Shown in pieces: positions 24,619-34,318 of a stretch of 64,000 nt of DNA. Source of the DNA: Diatrype stigma (Eukaryota; Ascomycota; Sordariomycetes; Xylariales; Diatrypaceae); assembly GCA_022225965.2 (NCBI GenBank), contig JAKJXP020000034.1:248001-312000 (forward strand), written 5' to 3'. The translations under genes and the position numbers were made by a program. The notes beneath the pieces are model-generated. The model was not told the DNA's origin. It saw nothing but the letters and a program-made list of their open reading frames with translations, and ran no database searches. Each line of letters starts with the position of its first letter. Position 1 is the stretch's first letter.

Positions 24619-25882
24619 CTTCTTGATACTCGTATCTTGACGTTCAGTTTTGTTTCAACGAGTGCCACCTGCAGACGTTTCTGAAAGTACTCAGATCAAT
24701 CAGTCCAATATCCACGGTCAACTTAGGCTAGGTAGATCAGCTAGATTTATCGATCAATTGGTCTCCGATACCGAAGAACGCTGAATCAGAAAATTTCGCC
24801 GAATTATTGCTGGATGAGGTTCTTATTGGTGCAGAGCAGCATTTGTTCTGTCATAGACCCTATAACAAGGATAGATAACAGCCGAAACATATACCGGGGC
24901 AAGTTTCTCCGCCTTCTTTCGAACTACCCCGGTAAATGATGTGGTTGGCGGTGAACTGCCCGTGGGGCCGATGGATGCCGGCGGCACCCCTGGATCCAAC
25001 CGGTCGGCAAGCCATGTATGCAATGATAACGGCATAAAAACCTGAATAATATCGCCCCTTTCTTTGACTGCTGACTGAGTCTCCCCCCCTATCTTCCAAC
25101 AACTAACCATATCTTTGTAGCTCTCGGTGATGTTAAGCGCAGCAACAAAACAACTCTCCCTTCACGAATGACGCAATCGGCATGCCAACCGAGGAATAGT
25201 TGGCTTACACATGAAGTACATATTGTCCCGACATAGTGGATCCCATCATCTATAAGCGATAGTTGCAACTGTTGCGTTTGCACCCGATCCGACTGGCAAT
25301 TAATTACGTAAAGAGGACACAAGCGAGCCTGGAGCACGTAATTTCATTGTACCTATATCCCGATACGATAGCCCTTCATTCCAACACCTTTCCCTTCGAT
25401 AGATCCAATATAGAGTGAATCGGAAAAGGTCTACTGTCATACCTGTAGAAGGAAACATTCCAACTTCTAGTCCAGAGGGGAAGAGCGTTAAAATAACATC
25501 CGCGCCAAGACAGTAGGTGTCTACCGCCCTGAACATATACTGAGTTTCATATAATCTACGCTCTCCTATCTAGCCCCTATTTCGCGACAACCGACTGCAG
25601 TCGCACTAGAGCTGTCCATACTACGGCTTCAGGAGCTTCACAATAGCATTCATCATTTAAACTGCAGTAATATAAAAGTGTAAGAGTTTACAACCCCTTG
25701 GGGTCCGCAAAGAATATGATATATTGTCAGGAGAATGCAAACCACCCGGTGACGTAGGAGTAGACTGAACTTGTGGTACTTGGCCACAATACAACCTGCA
25801 TCACCATGCCCCTGATCAAAGCACCCATCAGACGAACGAAGATAAAAAATCCCATAGCAACTGTTGTCGTATGCGTATCTCA
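24619..25882. other. Intergenic, AT-richer, with a dispersed motif copy
   Basis: No gene is recognised. This marks the start of the gene-poorer block. One copy of a 29-base motif (25561-25589) is also found at 29436-29465. Confidence 0.5.
25561..25589 (-). repeat. Dispersed CGCGAAATAGGGGCTA motif, copy 1
   Basis: The plus strand reads CTCTCCTAT, then TAGCCCCTATTTCGCGACA. It matches 29436-29465 at about 26-27 of 30 positions in the same orientation. It may be an end of a decayed transposable element. Confidence 0.55.
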
Positions 25883-26325
25883 CTATCTACGTGCGGCATG
25901 GCCGTTGGTCCCCGCATGGTCAATGCTGCCGGCGCGGCTAGTGCCAATGGGGGGCTCGGTGAGGATAGGGGTGCTACTGGCGGAGGTGTTTGAGGCACCT
26001 GGTTCGTTGCTTCGCTGGGCATTGCGAGCTTGGATAGAGTCCATCGAGATGCCACTAGAGCTGGCGGCCTACATTGTTGATATCCTATGTCAGTAATAGC
26101 CCTTTTCTAAAGATAGACAGGCAAGTCTAATACGAAACGTTGTAGGGCGTGGATTGAGACGGTCTTGTGGCGGCAGAAAAGACTGAGGCTACTTAAAAAG
26201 GGGGGGTTTATATAAACGAGGGGGGGGGGGGGCGGGGGGGCATCATGAAGTAGCTTATGGAGGTTACTTACATCGGCGCCACAGACGCATTTCAAGGCAC
26301 ATTTTGCGAGACGGGAGCAAACCAT
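25883..26325 (-). CDS. Small two-exon gene, Cys-rich N-terminus, function unknown
   Basis: Exon 1 is 26325-26272 and exon 2 is 26068-25883. Together they give 79 residues. The protein starts MVCSRLAKCALKCVCGAD, with four Cys in a short amphipathic stretch that could be palmitoylated; this is inference. The rest is Ser/Thr/Gly/Pro-rich and looks disordered. Support: a canonical donor GTAAGT directly after codon 18, a CTGAC branch site and a TGTAG acceptor, frame kept across the join, and TATAAAAA at 26485-26492 about 160 bases before the ATG. The intron contains a long C/G homopolymer. No family is recognised, and it could be a conserved small fungal protein or a chance structure. Confidence 0.5.
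26220..26240. repeat. Poly-G tract inside intron
   Basis: Thirteen G, one C and seven G lie in the inferred intron of the small gene (C-rich on the transcribed strand). It is liable to length variation and to sequencing error. Confidence 0.85.
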
Positions 26326-26484
26326 CTTGTTCTTGATTTTGAGTTGGCTATTCGTGGTATATGTCGAGGTGACTTGTATTGCAATTGTAATGTCGGGCTG
26401 GACTAGCTTTCAGGTGTTTCTGTTCGTTAACTATGGATATGTTTGATGCTGAACGGGAGAAATCCTGAGTGGGTATCAACGTGC

Positions 26485-26492
26485 TTTTTATA
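26485..26492 (-). promoter_or_regulatory. TATA box of the small gene
   Basis: TATAAAAA on the minus strand, about 160 bases upstream of the inferred ATG at 26325. It is a good match to a core TATA element and supports transcription of this small gene. Confidence 0.4.
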
Positions 26493-26622
26493 GTACTTTT
26501 TTATGGTCAGCTAAACCGAAATTCCAGATATTCGTGCGAGGAAGCCCGACATGACAGTCATAACTCGCCTGTGTAAAAGGTGTCAGATCTATGTTTGGTG
26601 GTTGTTTAACCATAAAGCCCAT

Positions 26623-26661
26623 TCCTTAGACTATCCTTAGACTTTCCTTAGACTTTCCTTA
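26623..26661. repeat. 11-base tandem repeat TCCTTAGACTW
   Basis: Three and a half consecutive copies of TCCTTAGACTA/T are present, about 300 bases upstream of the small gene's ATG. Confidence 0.85.
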
Positions 26662-27175
26662 TATGGCGGTGAATCACAGGCCATATATAGCATAGGTCAC
26701 CATGTCAAGGATGGGGCATTCCAAGCTCTTTTAGCTATTAAGGTAAGTTAGCCACACATTGATTCAGTAAAGCTATCCGAGTACTTGCGAAGGGAAATGT
26801 GGAGTTTTCCTGTATTATCGCGGACGGAAACCCTCATGGTATGGAGCGCGACCTCAAAGGCATGAAGTGCAACCGACATTTTGCCACTGTTGTGTCGCGT
26901 CGGGAAAGTTGTCACCGGGCAGGAAATTCCACTGCCCACATCGCCATGGCGTCACAATGAGCGTCTATAAGAATGATAGAGGATTTCAGGCCAGTACATA
27001 GAATGCTAAATGAGCCACACAGGTGCCAGTCTTCCCCGAGTACGACCGGGCGACATAGGGTACCACGCCGTTAGTGGAAAGCAAGTGAATCATTCAAATG
27101 GGACTATATACATATAATTAAGGATCTACGTAGAAAATCACAGTTACCCCTGACATATCCAAACCATTCCCAAGT

Positions 27176-28414
27176 CTATGGAGATGCAACTGCCGGCTTC
27201 GGTGCCGCGATGACCAGCAGACTCTGTACAACCTCGAGCGCACTAAGCTCCGTGCCAAAATCCGACTGGCCATCAAAATCGCCCTTAAACCACTGGACAC
27301 CACAGGTCGAGTTACCGTTCCCGCTGCAGCTCGCAGCGGCCCCTGCAGCGCTAGTCTCGAGCAAGCCCAGGATCTTCTCCTGCACACTCGGCACGAGGAC
27401 GGCCGTCTTTCCCAGCCAGCGAGACAGGCTGGCCTTGAAGCTCGTCTGGTCCGTCGTGCATCCGGTGTCCGTTTCGCATTTCTGCTCGTACATGATCCCC
27501 GCAGGGTTGGGATCCGACGTGAAGAAGGTGGTTGCGGCCGTGTCGACGAAGCCCTTGACGCGGTCCTCCCACACCTGGTCGCCGCCCGTGAAGGCGAACA
27601 TGTTCGCGGCGCCGTTCAGATACGAGGCGAGGTTGTAGGACCACTCGTCGTGGCTGACGGCGGTGCAGTTGTCGTCGCCGTTGTCCGACGTGCCGTCGTA
27701 GACATGGAAGTCGTCGCTGACGAGGCCGACGCGCGTCGACCAGTCCCAGATCCGGGTCGCCCAGTCGGCGTAGGTCTGGTTGCCGGTGTAGCGCGCGAGC
27801 CGCGCCGAGATCTGGAAGAAGCCCCCGTTGGTCACCGCGTTCTTGTAGTAGTAGCCGGAAGCCGCCGTGTTCCACTGCCACTTCAGCCCCCCACCGCACG
27901 TGTCGCTGGCCTTGTTCCAGCGGTCCACGTAGCCCTCCCACGCGTTGGTGCCGATGGCCAGCCAGGAGTTGGTACAATCCCCCGCAGCCCCGCCCTCGGA
28001 GGGTTCGCACGGCAGGGCCTCGAAGTCGTATTCGAGCGCAGTCAGCGCGGCGTACACCCAGTACATCTGGTCGTCGTTCGCCTCGGAGCTAGCTTGCTCT
28101 GGAGGGATGAAGTCGAAGTTCGGGCCAACGTTCTTGGAGAGGGCCGTGAGAATATCGGCCTGGTATGTCGTGTCGTTCGTGTAGACCGTGTAATCAATCA
28201 AGCCGGTCCAGCCGGAGCCGGACAGCCACCAGAACCACGCCTCCGGCTGGTTAAACTGGCCATCCGGCGAATCGATATTGTGGTAGACGTAGATGCCCTT
28301 GGCTATCTCACCAGCAGCAGCTGCTATGGAAGTCTCGTCATTTATGTCGAGTTGCAGCGCGGTGCCTAGTGAGGCGAGCGCCGCCCACGCGAGAAGACGG
28401 TACTGCTCCTTCAT
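27176..28414 (-). CDS. Secreted GH76 mannan-type glycoside hydrolase
   Basis: A single exon encodes 412 residues from the ATG at 28414 (MKEQYRLLAW...), which opens a signal peptide ending near SLGTALQL. The body matches glycoside hydrolase family 76 (alpha-1,6-mannanase/Dfg5-Dcw1 group): EAWFWWLSGSGWTGLIDY, NDDQMYWVYAALTA, CGGGLKWQW, YKNAVTNGGFFQISARLARYTGN and SHDEWSYNLASYL. Many Asn-X-Ser/Thr sequons suggest heavy glycosylation. The C-terminus lacks the hydrophobic GPI-attachment tail of Dfg5/Dcw1, so it is probably soluble and extracellular rather than a wall cross-linker. It is GC-rich compared with the sequence on either side. A TATATA lies at about 28539. Confidence 0.92.
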   Translation of the reverse strand: MKEQYRLLAWAALASLGTALQLDINDETSIAAAAGEIAKGIYVYHNIDSPDGQFNQPEAWFWWLSGSGWTGLIDYTVYTNDTTYQADILTALSKNVGPNFDFIPPEQASSEANDDQMYWVYAALTALEYDFEALPCEPSEGGAAGDCTNSWLAIGTNAWEGYVDRWNKASDTCGGGLKWQWNTAASGYYYKNAVTNGGFFQISARLARYTGNQTYADWATRIWDWSTRVGLVSDDFHVYDGTSDNGDDNCTAVSHDEWSYNLASYLNGAANMFAFTGGDQVWEDRVKGFVDTAATTFFTSDPNPAGIMYEQKCETDTGCTTDQTSFKASLSRWLGKTAVLVPSVQEKILGLLETSAAGAAASCSGNGNSTCGVQWFKGDFDGQSDFGTELSALEVVQSLLVIAAPKPAVASP

Positions 28415-28821
28415 CTTCGATAATTTAATCAAGAAAAATTGCGCCGCTAACAATAAGGAAACAGGCGGTAGAGAACATCATATACCAATAACAGATCCAA
28501 AAGTCCACCCACGCAGGTGACTGGGGACAAAGGGGTGATATATAACGGTAGTTAGCTGACCCCATGGTCAGGGTCACCCGCAAACTTGGCAAGACATTGG
28601 GGGAACACGCGCGTTCTCCCCCCTGCATCGTGCAGTAAGTGTGGAGGGTGGGCAAAGTAAGCAGCAGGTATGATTAGCCCCAAAGAGCCCGAGTTTATGG
28701 AGGCCCTTCTAGTTGGTTTTTACCACCATCTTGATTCGTTCTAGGCAACCTATGAATGTTTCATGTTTCTGGTAAAAAATATTGGGGGCGTTAGCGACGC
28801 CGCATCTTGGCCTCAAGCTAA

Positions 28822-28884
28822 CCTGCTAAGGGAAGGCCGCATCGCGATCTTTGGGCCCATTTTCTTAGCATGTCCCTTAGCAGG
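28822..28884. repeat. 12-base inverted repeat with 39-base spacer
   Basis: CCTGCTAAGGGA at 28822-28833 and its exact reverse complement TCCCTTAGCAGG at 28873-28884. It could form a cruciform or RNA hairpin. Confidence 0.7.
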
Positions 28885-29435
28885 AATCGCTTACCTCCGC
28901 GCGCGCGTAATACAAGCAAGCGTCCTTCCATTTTTAAACGACGCCGCTGCTATTTACGGACTCACAGATCTGGCTTGGATGAAGGAATTCTGGTTTGAGT
29001 GGCGCTCGTTTGGGGGCTGACATCGCTGACAGGGCAATCCACATATATATTGATTCCAGCTGCAAGCCCAAGAATCCCGTCGTCAGGGAGAATTGCTGAT
29101 TGGATGGTCATATTCGAAGGGGCCTAGGCGATGTGGTAGTACCTGTACTACATATAGCTAAGACGAACTGCTGTTGAACTATTCTAACGCTGTGATCCCC
29201 TTGCATTAGGCCAGGTCTTGAATCAGATCCAACAGTGCCATGTATGAAGAATATTCCCTGTCAGTCTTTTTAATACATACTGTCGCATTCAGAAGATCAC
29301 AGATAAGGATGGGTTCGGATACAGATTCAGTCATATAGAAGAAAAGAAGCGATCTCTAGTCTAAGGAGCGGAAGAGCTCTATATACACAGTATGCCAAGC
29401 CACTAGGTGCCGATCACCTGGTTATGTAATCCAAG

Positions 29436-29465
29436 CTCTCCTATTGTAGCCCCTATATCGCGACA
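29436..29465 (-). repeat. Dispersed CGCGATATAGGGGCTA motif, copy 2
   Basis: Same orientation as the copy at 25561-25589. The core GCGATATAGGGG also occurs exactly at 47269-47280 on the plus strand. Confidence 0.55.
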
Positions 29466-30334
29466 CATGCGTAATGCCTAGTCGTTCTGCTTTGAATGCA
29501 AGTAGAGTTGGTTGCACTGACACGAACTATGCCATCTCTCTTCGCCTGCAGAAACTGGAAGCGGAAAGTGGGCTGAGCCCTCGAAAACAAACTACCAGTA
29601 CCGACATATAAGTTGACTACCCCTTTTGTCAAACGTGACTAGACTTCGGCGACCAAATGCATGTCTTGGATATGAAAAACGCACTGCATCTTCCACACCA
29701 ACTATTATTAACGGTTGGTGGACAGGATACCGACGTGCAATACAACACTTGACAGTCGTGGGCAGGATGAACTATCTACCTCCGATCCTCTTCCTGAAAG
29801 GTGTTGGATTAGGGGGGTTGCTCACGATGCTATCGCAGCTATCCGGCTTCGTAACGAAATGGAGCGAGTAGCAGAAGCGAAGGTGCTTATCATTGCGTAG
29901 CCAAAGCTTGGTTGCTGCATGGAGGTATGAGATAGCCTAATTAGAAGATGTTACATCACAGCGAAATTATTTCTTTTCTTGCTAGCGTCACAGTATATCG
30001 GGAGCAATGTAAGGGGGCTATAGGGGTCCGTGTGGGTGGCTACAGTTCGAGGTAGTATCTTCCCCCTTTAGATCATGGAGACCAGGCTATCGGTCAAGTT
30101 TTACTCCTAGCTATAGATCCACCTGAAACATGACACACATGCCAATTCTCTTGTTTGTGGAAATACTATCTAGTCTGTATGCGGTTGCGACATGTATTCC
30201 TAACCCCGACCACTATTGTTTGTTGGTCTACTGTACTTTCTCTTCGCCCCATGTTGAGCATGGCCCTTGAGCAGTGTAAAATTGTCCCCCGGCTGCACTG
30301 AAGTAAGCAAGACGTCCTGCGTACCACCCGTTTA

Positions 30335-30754
30335 CTAGATGGTTCCGCCGCGGGTCATCGGCTCAACATCACCCTCCACCTCGCTTTCATCCTTCCGATA
30401 GATCGTGCCACCGCGGGTCATAGGCTCAACGTCACCATCGGTATCGCGCTCCGCCCTGCGGTAGATAGTGCCACCACGGGTCATGGGCTCAACATCGCCA
30501 TTGGCGTCACTCTCATCCTTGCGATAGATGGTCCCACCGCGAGTCTGCTCCTCGGCATCATGTCTGGGTTTCATCGAAAAATCATCATCGTCGTAGTAGT
30601 CCATAGGACTTCTCTCTAGTTGGCGATAACATCAGGAACCAATTGCGACGGGTGTTTTCACAGAATAAGGAGTTGCTCAACAAGACTTACTGGTTGCTGG
30701 AGCAGCAAGGGCAGCGCCACTGAGGGCCAGAACAAGGGCGGAGAGTAAACGCAT
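30335..30754 (-). CDS. Putative repeat-containing RiPP precursor (Kex2-processed secreted peptide)
   Basis: Two exons (30754-30691 and 30615-30335) give 114 residues. Residues 1-17 are a signal peptide (MRLLSALVLALSGAALA). Lys22-Arg23, formed across the splice, is a Kex2-type site. An acidic stretch with YYDDDD follows. From residue 46 come three 21-residue repeats (46-66, 67-87, 88-108), each starting TRGGTIYR(K/R) and ending GDVEPM, then a truncated fourth unit TRGGTI before the stop. Each repeat has a dibasic pair right after Tyr. Signal peptide, Kex2 site and near-identical repeats with a Tyr-containing core define dikaritin-type precursors (ustiloxin, phomopsin, asperipin, epichloecyclin). 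The neighbours include four double-HxxHC proteins. The exact core and processing are unknown. It could instead be a simple Kex2-processed secreted repeat protein with no modification. Confidence 0.8.
30338..30544 (-). repeat. 63-base coding tandem repeat of the precursor
   Basis: Units at 30544-30482, 30481-30419 and 30418-30356, plus a partial unit to 30338. DNA differences between units are mostly at the variable acidic part (DESDAN, AERDTD, DESEVE), while TRGGTIYR and GDVEPM are kept. Confidence 0.9.
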
Positions 30755-31631
30755 TCTCGTTGATTAAGTGGTTGTTGCAAAGCAGGAGGTGAACTGATGA
30801 GGCAAAGGGAGGCTGTTACTCAGTTGTGCTTGTTTGGTAACTATCTGCCCATACCACGACACGACTTTATGTATGTGAGCGCAGTTAAATGGATCTTGTG
30901 ATTATGACTATAGGGAGTTGGATGCACTGAGCGAGTGGAAGGACTTTGAAAACGTACCTGAAGGTACAAGTAATATTTCTCACGTCAGAACCGAAGGGTG
31001 ACGTAAACTAGGGCACTTAGCCATCACCTCGATATAGATGCCGTAATTCACAGCACGTCAAATAATAGTTAGGATTGACTTACGCGATGGTAGGTCTGTG
31101 TACATAATTTTTAAAGGAGTAGTGTAGTTTGTTTTGGCAGAGAAAAGAACAAGAATCATGCAAATTGGCTGATGGAGAAGAAAATGTAGGAATAGGGGCA
31201 GAAAGACCGTACATCTATGGAACATCCTTGTTTACACAGGGGCATCTTAAAGAAGGAGGTAGATTGAATATGGGAATTTCCATCAATTCTAATGGGAGAG
31301 GATAGCACTACGTATTTACTGCTAGCTCATGGACGGTCATATTTAAGGGCATAGCTGTCCACGCTGTATCCGTGTAATTGTGTACATAGAAGGGACCCAA
31401 TCACTTTTGAACAGTTGTAGCGCTTATGGTAACATAAACAAAGGCACATAGAGTAAACTTGACCCAATATTTCGCCAACGTCAAGTAGCTATCCAGGATT
31501 GCAGCTGTATTGTCGCATTGCAAAAACGGAACCGTTATTGCTCTAGTGGCAATAACGCTTTATATACTGGCTGCGACATGTATCTACCCCCTTTTCCGAC
31601 ACTGTCCCGTCAATATGGACTATACTATGAT
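30755..31631. other. Promoter of the precursor gene; otherwise empty
   Basis: AT-rich upstream sequence of the precursor and 3' flank of the next gene. A weak TATA-like ACATAAAG lies about 110 bases before the precursor ATG. No gene is seen. Confidence 0.5.
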
Positions 31632-32312
31632 TTAACAGTATTCCTGATATGATACAACAGGCGTTTTAGTGTTGATCAACGAGTAGTTTGCGTGTCCCCT
31701 GACGACGGGAAGAAGCATTTTGACGCAGTGCTTCAAGTGGTCGTAGTTGCGCAGCTTTGGCGTTGCGGGGGTGCCATCTTTGAGGACCTGTCCAACGCTT
31801 AGGAAGAAGAAGAGACAGTGTGTAAGGTGTTCGCCGTGCTTGCTGAAGAGTTGCAACTCGTTATCCAATCCTTTCTCCCACTCAATATCTGTAACCTCCG
31901 TACCCCATGGATCCGAGAAGAATTTCCAGTCGTCCGCTAAGAGGAAGTCGTCGTTGGCATAGTGAGGGCAACCCGGCGGATACCATGCCCACATGAGCTG
32001 GTCCCAGGTACAGCCGGCAGACCGGGCTTCTGCGGTAGAGTTTCCGCAGAGATGATGTGATGATCCTTCTTCATGATGAGCAGTCCTTTGGGTGATGAAC
32101 ACAGTAATGGCCATTGTGACAGTCAGGCCACATATGCAGGCCACCACGGAAGCCAGCCCCCATCTGTTCCTGGGAAAGCCACGGACGAACCCTAAAAACC
32201 GAGATCGGTAAGACTCATTGTTACAGGATTCCTCTGCCCTTTCGTCGCTTGTGTTCTGTTCAAGCTTTTGGTAGTCGTGCGAGTTCAATTTGAGGGAAGG
32301 CCATTGAGACAT
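31632..32312 (-). CDS. UstYa-like double-HxxHC membrane protein (diverged subgroup, A)
   Basis: Single exon, 226 residues. A hydrophilic N-terminus is followed by one membrane helix (about 51-74) and a lumenal domain. The domain opens with CGNSTAEARSAGC, then D..MWAWYPPGC (about 89-115). It carries two HxxHC motifs, HLTHC (162-166) and HLKHC (192-196). Paired HxxHC motifs after a single N-terminal helix are the mark of DUF3328/UstYa-type oxidases, which cross-link or oxidise ribosomal peptides. The rest differs from classical DUF3328 but is shared with the genes at 38551-39342 and 44391-45167. It lies about 880 bases from the precursor gene on the same strand. Catalytic activity is inferred from the motif and context only. 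Confidence 0.8.
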   Translation of the reverse strand: MSQWPSLKLNSHDYQKLEQNTSDERAEESCNNESYRSRFLGFVRGFPRNRWGLASVVACICGLTVTMAITVFITQRTAHHEEGSSHHLCGNSTAEARSAGCTWDQLMWAWYPPGCPHYANDDFLLADDWKFFSDPWGTEVTDIEWEKGLDNELQLFSKHGEHLTHCLFFFLSVGQVLKDGTPATPKLRNYDHLKHCVKMLLPVVRGHANYSLINTKTPVVSYQEYC

Positions 32313-32789
32313 TTTGAGCTGTGAAGGTTTGACTGCTAGACCAATCCAACAAACAAGGGAAATGAGGTTCGGTTATCGGTCCTCTGCAAATGTTCCAAGA
32401 TTTATCAGGTATTTGATAGAGCTGCATGTTTGGAACCTTGGGTACCTGACGAGATGTGGGTAGTAATGCAGCGAATGCCTTACGTTGAACTATAGGTGGG
32501 CATGTCAGATAGTTCACTGCATGGGGTATGCCTTACCAAATCGACACTGAAGTAAGCCACTTTCCCACGTAATCTGCCGCACATACCATCGAACGCAACT
32601 ATGAAGTATAATTATTTTGTTATCATATCCAAATTCGGGATGTATACCGTATCACCCATTGTTCCCTCTATTCTTAATGTTGAACAAAAGCGATTTAATA
32701 CCCCCACTGCCATGTTTCGATGCCACACAGAAGCCCTGCACATCGCTATTACCTGACACCATTTGTCCCTGTGTATCCACCTATCGAAG
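32313..32789. other. Divergent promoter region
   Basis: Shared upstream region of the UstYa-like gene on the minus strand and the DUF3328 gene on the plus strand, about 480 bases. This is consistent with joint control. Confidence 0.5.
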
Positions 32790-33876
32790 ATGGAAAAACT
32801 GTCTAGAAACAGTTCAGAATTGCAGTATCGCGATCCGTTGAGCAGTGATGGTCTTCTCTTCGAAGATGACAATAGTGACATTGAGAGCAGTCGAAAACCG
32901 CATGCTTCTGTTCTAATTCCCTGGCTATTATGCATTGCACTTCTCATTGCACTATTATTCAGTTCAGCCCTCGACAGGTCTCAGGAGTGTGTCCATGAAG
33001 GCTTCTGGAACCCGTATGAATTCAGTGGGTTTAGTGTCATCTTAACTGGATTGAGGAAATAGGGGGTTCTAACCAATAGTAGAACCCGCGACGAGAGATC
33101 TCCCCGAAAAATATCACGATGTCCGATTCGATGCCACTCTTCGGTACAACGAGAGTCATCTACTTTACCGCCCCATTACCGATCCTCCCTATGTTGGCCA
33201 ACCCTCGCCAGAGATTGATGCTGCATGGGAAAAACTGATGGGATGTAAGTACTATGAAACCATGATTATGTGTGTCATCGACTAATGTTAAACAGCCGTG
33301 GATGTATTTGTAACGCCCGAAGAGCAGAAGGAGCTGGGCCAAGACCTGTGGCTCGATCCTGAGACCGGCCTATACGTCGGATTGTACGTCCACTGATTCT
33401 TGCATTTGCCACGGTATACTAATGGGCGCGAAGGCTATCAGTTATGCATGATCTTCATTGCGTGGTGAGCTTTCGGAATACCATAAGAATCACGATATTG
33501 GCGACTAACTGGTTTATTAGAACATGATCCGTATGTCTTTATATCCAGAATACTATCCAAAAATGAATCATTACACGACCAAGAATCACATTGGTGAGAA
33601 CATGGTAACGATCTTACCGTCGGTTTTCGAGCTAATAATGTCTATCTAGAGCACTGCCTGGATGCACTGAGACTGAGCCTCATGTGCACAGGGGATTTGA
33701 CACTGATTCCCACGAAAGACTCTGATAGCCGACCGTTTGAAGCTGTTTTCGACACTGTCCACGCATGCCGAGATTTCTCGGCTATTAGGGAATGGTCTAT
33801 TGACCGAGACTCCGCAACCCCCGATAAATATCATGGAAATGCAGAGAAGCTTAAACAGAAGACGGGAAACTCTTAA
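32790..33876 (+). CDS. DUF3328 (UstYa-family) oxidase
   Basis: Six exons (32790-33024, 33083-33244, 33296-33383, 33434-33464, 33521-33593, 33650-33876) encode 271 residues. One N-terminal membrane helix lies at about 44-65. The DUF3328 domain follows: YHDVRFDATLRYNESHLLYR, PPYVGQPSPEIDAAWEKLM, VTPEEQKELG, then HDLHC (167-171) and HIEHC (195-199), LRLSLMCTGDLT and a C-terminal HACRDFSAIREW. This is the full pattern of UstYa-type proteins, copper-dependent enzymes that oxidatively cyclise RiPP core peptides in the ustiloxin, phomopsin and related pathways. They also hydroxylate or chlorinate in other clusters. It diverges from the gene at 31632-32312. All five introns have GT-AG ends and keep frame. 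It is probably the main tailoring enzyme of the cluster. Confidence 0.93.
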
Positions 33877-34318
33877 TTCAATCATCTGAATAATGTCCAG
33901 AGCGTCTTTGAGATATAGTTGAAACTATGTTTACGACGCTAATGGAAGTTTTGAATATAATATGCGTGAAACCTTTAGTCGATTTACGCTCAGATTCATT
34001 GTCCTTTTATCTCGGCGGTGAAAATTGGTGGTGGAAATGCGTTGAAGGGAAAATTATTATAAATAATATATTGCATCCGTATTATATGATATAATATACT
34101 TTACTCACATATTAGATTAATGACTATTAACCCCCAAGGCGGTAAATATAAGGCGCATAGATAATACCCCGGGCGTCAAGCTTTCAGGGGTGGTGGTCAC
34201 GTGCCACCATGAAATAGGGGCTAACAACAAGGTGCTCTATTCATGATTTCAGGATTTGGTCACCGTTCTCTAGTCTAAAGGTTCATACTGTATGATCAAA
34301 CTAATCAAGTCTGGATAA
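33877..34318. other. Intergenic, very AT-rich
   Basis: Contains an AT-rich stretch near 34055-34110 and GAAATAGGGGCTA at 34211-34223, similar to the dispersed motif. No gene is seen. Confidence 0.5.

Larger units (their letters stand above)
26326..27175. other. Intergenic with short tandem repeat
   Basis: Promoter side of the small gene and 3' side of the GH76 gene. It holds an 11-base tandem repeat. No further gene is seen. Confidence 0.5.
28415..30334. other. Gene-poor region of 1.9 kb
   Basis: No supported gene is seen. It contains a 12-base perfect inverted repeat at 28822/28873 and a dispersed motif copy at 29436. An open frame at 28763-29020 overlaps the inverted repeat and has no recognisable motif. 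Confidence 0.5.

Noticed and set aside
28763..29020. Open frame with a hydrophobic middle
   Set aside because: Short, overlaps a perfect inverted repeat, has no family resemblance and no promoter signal.
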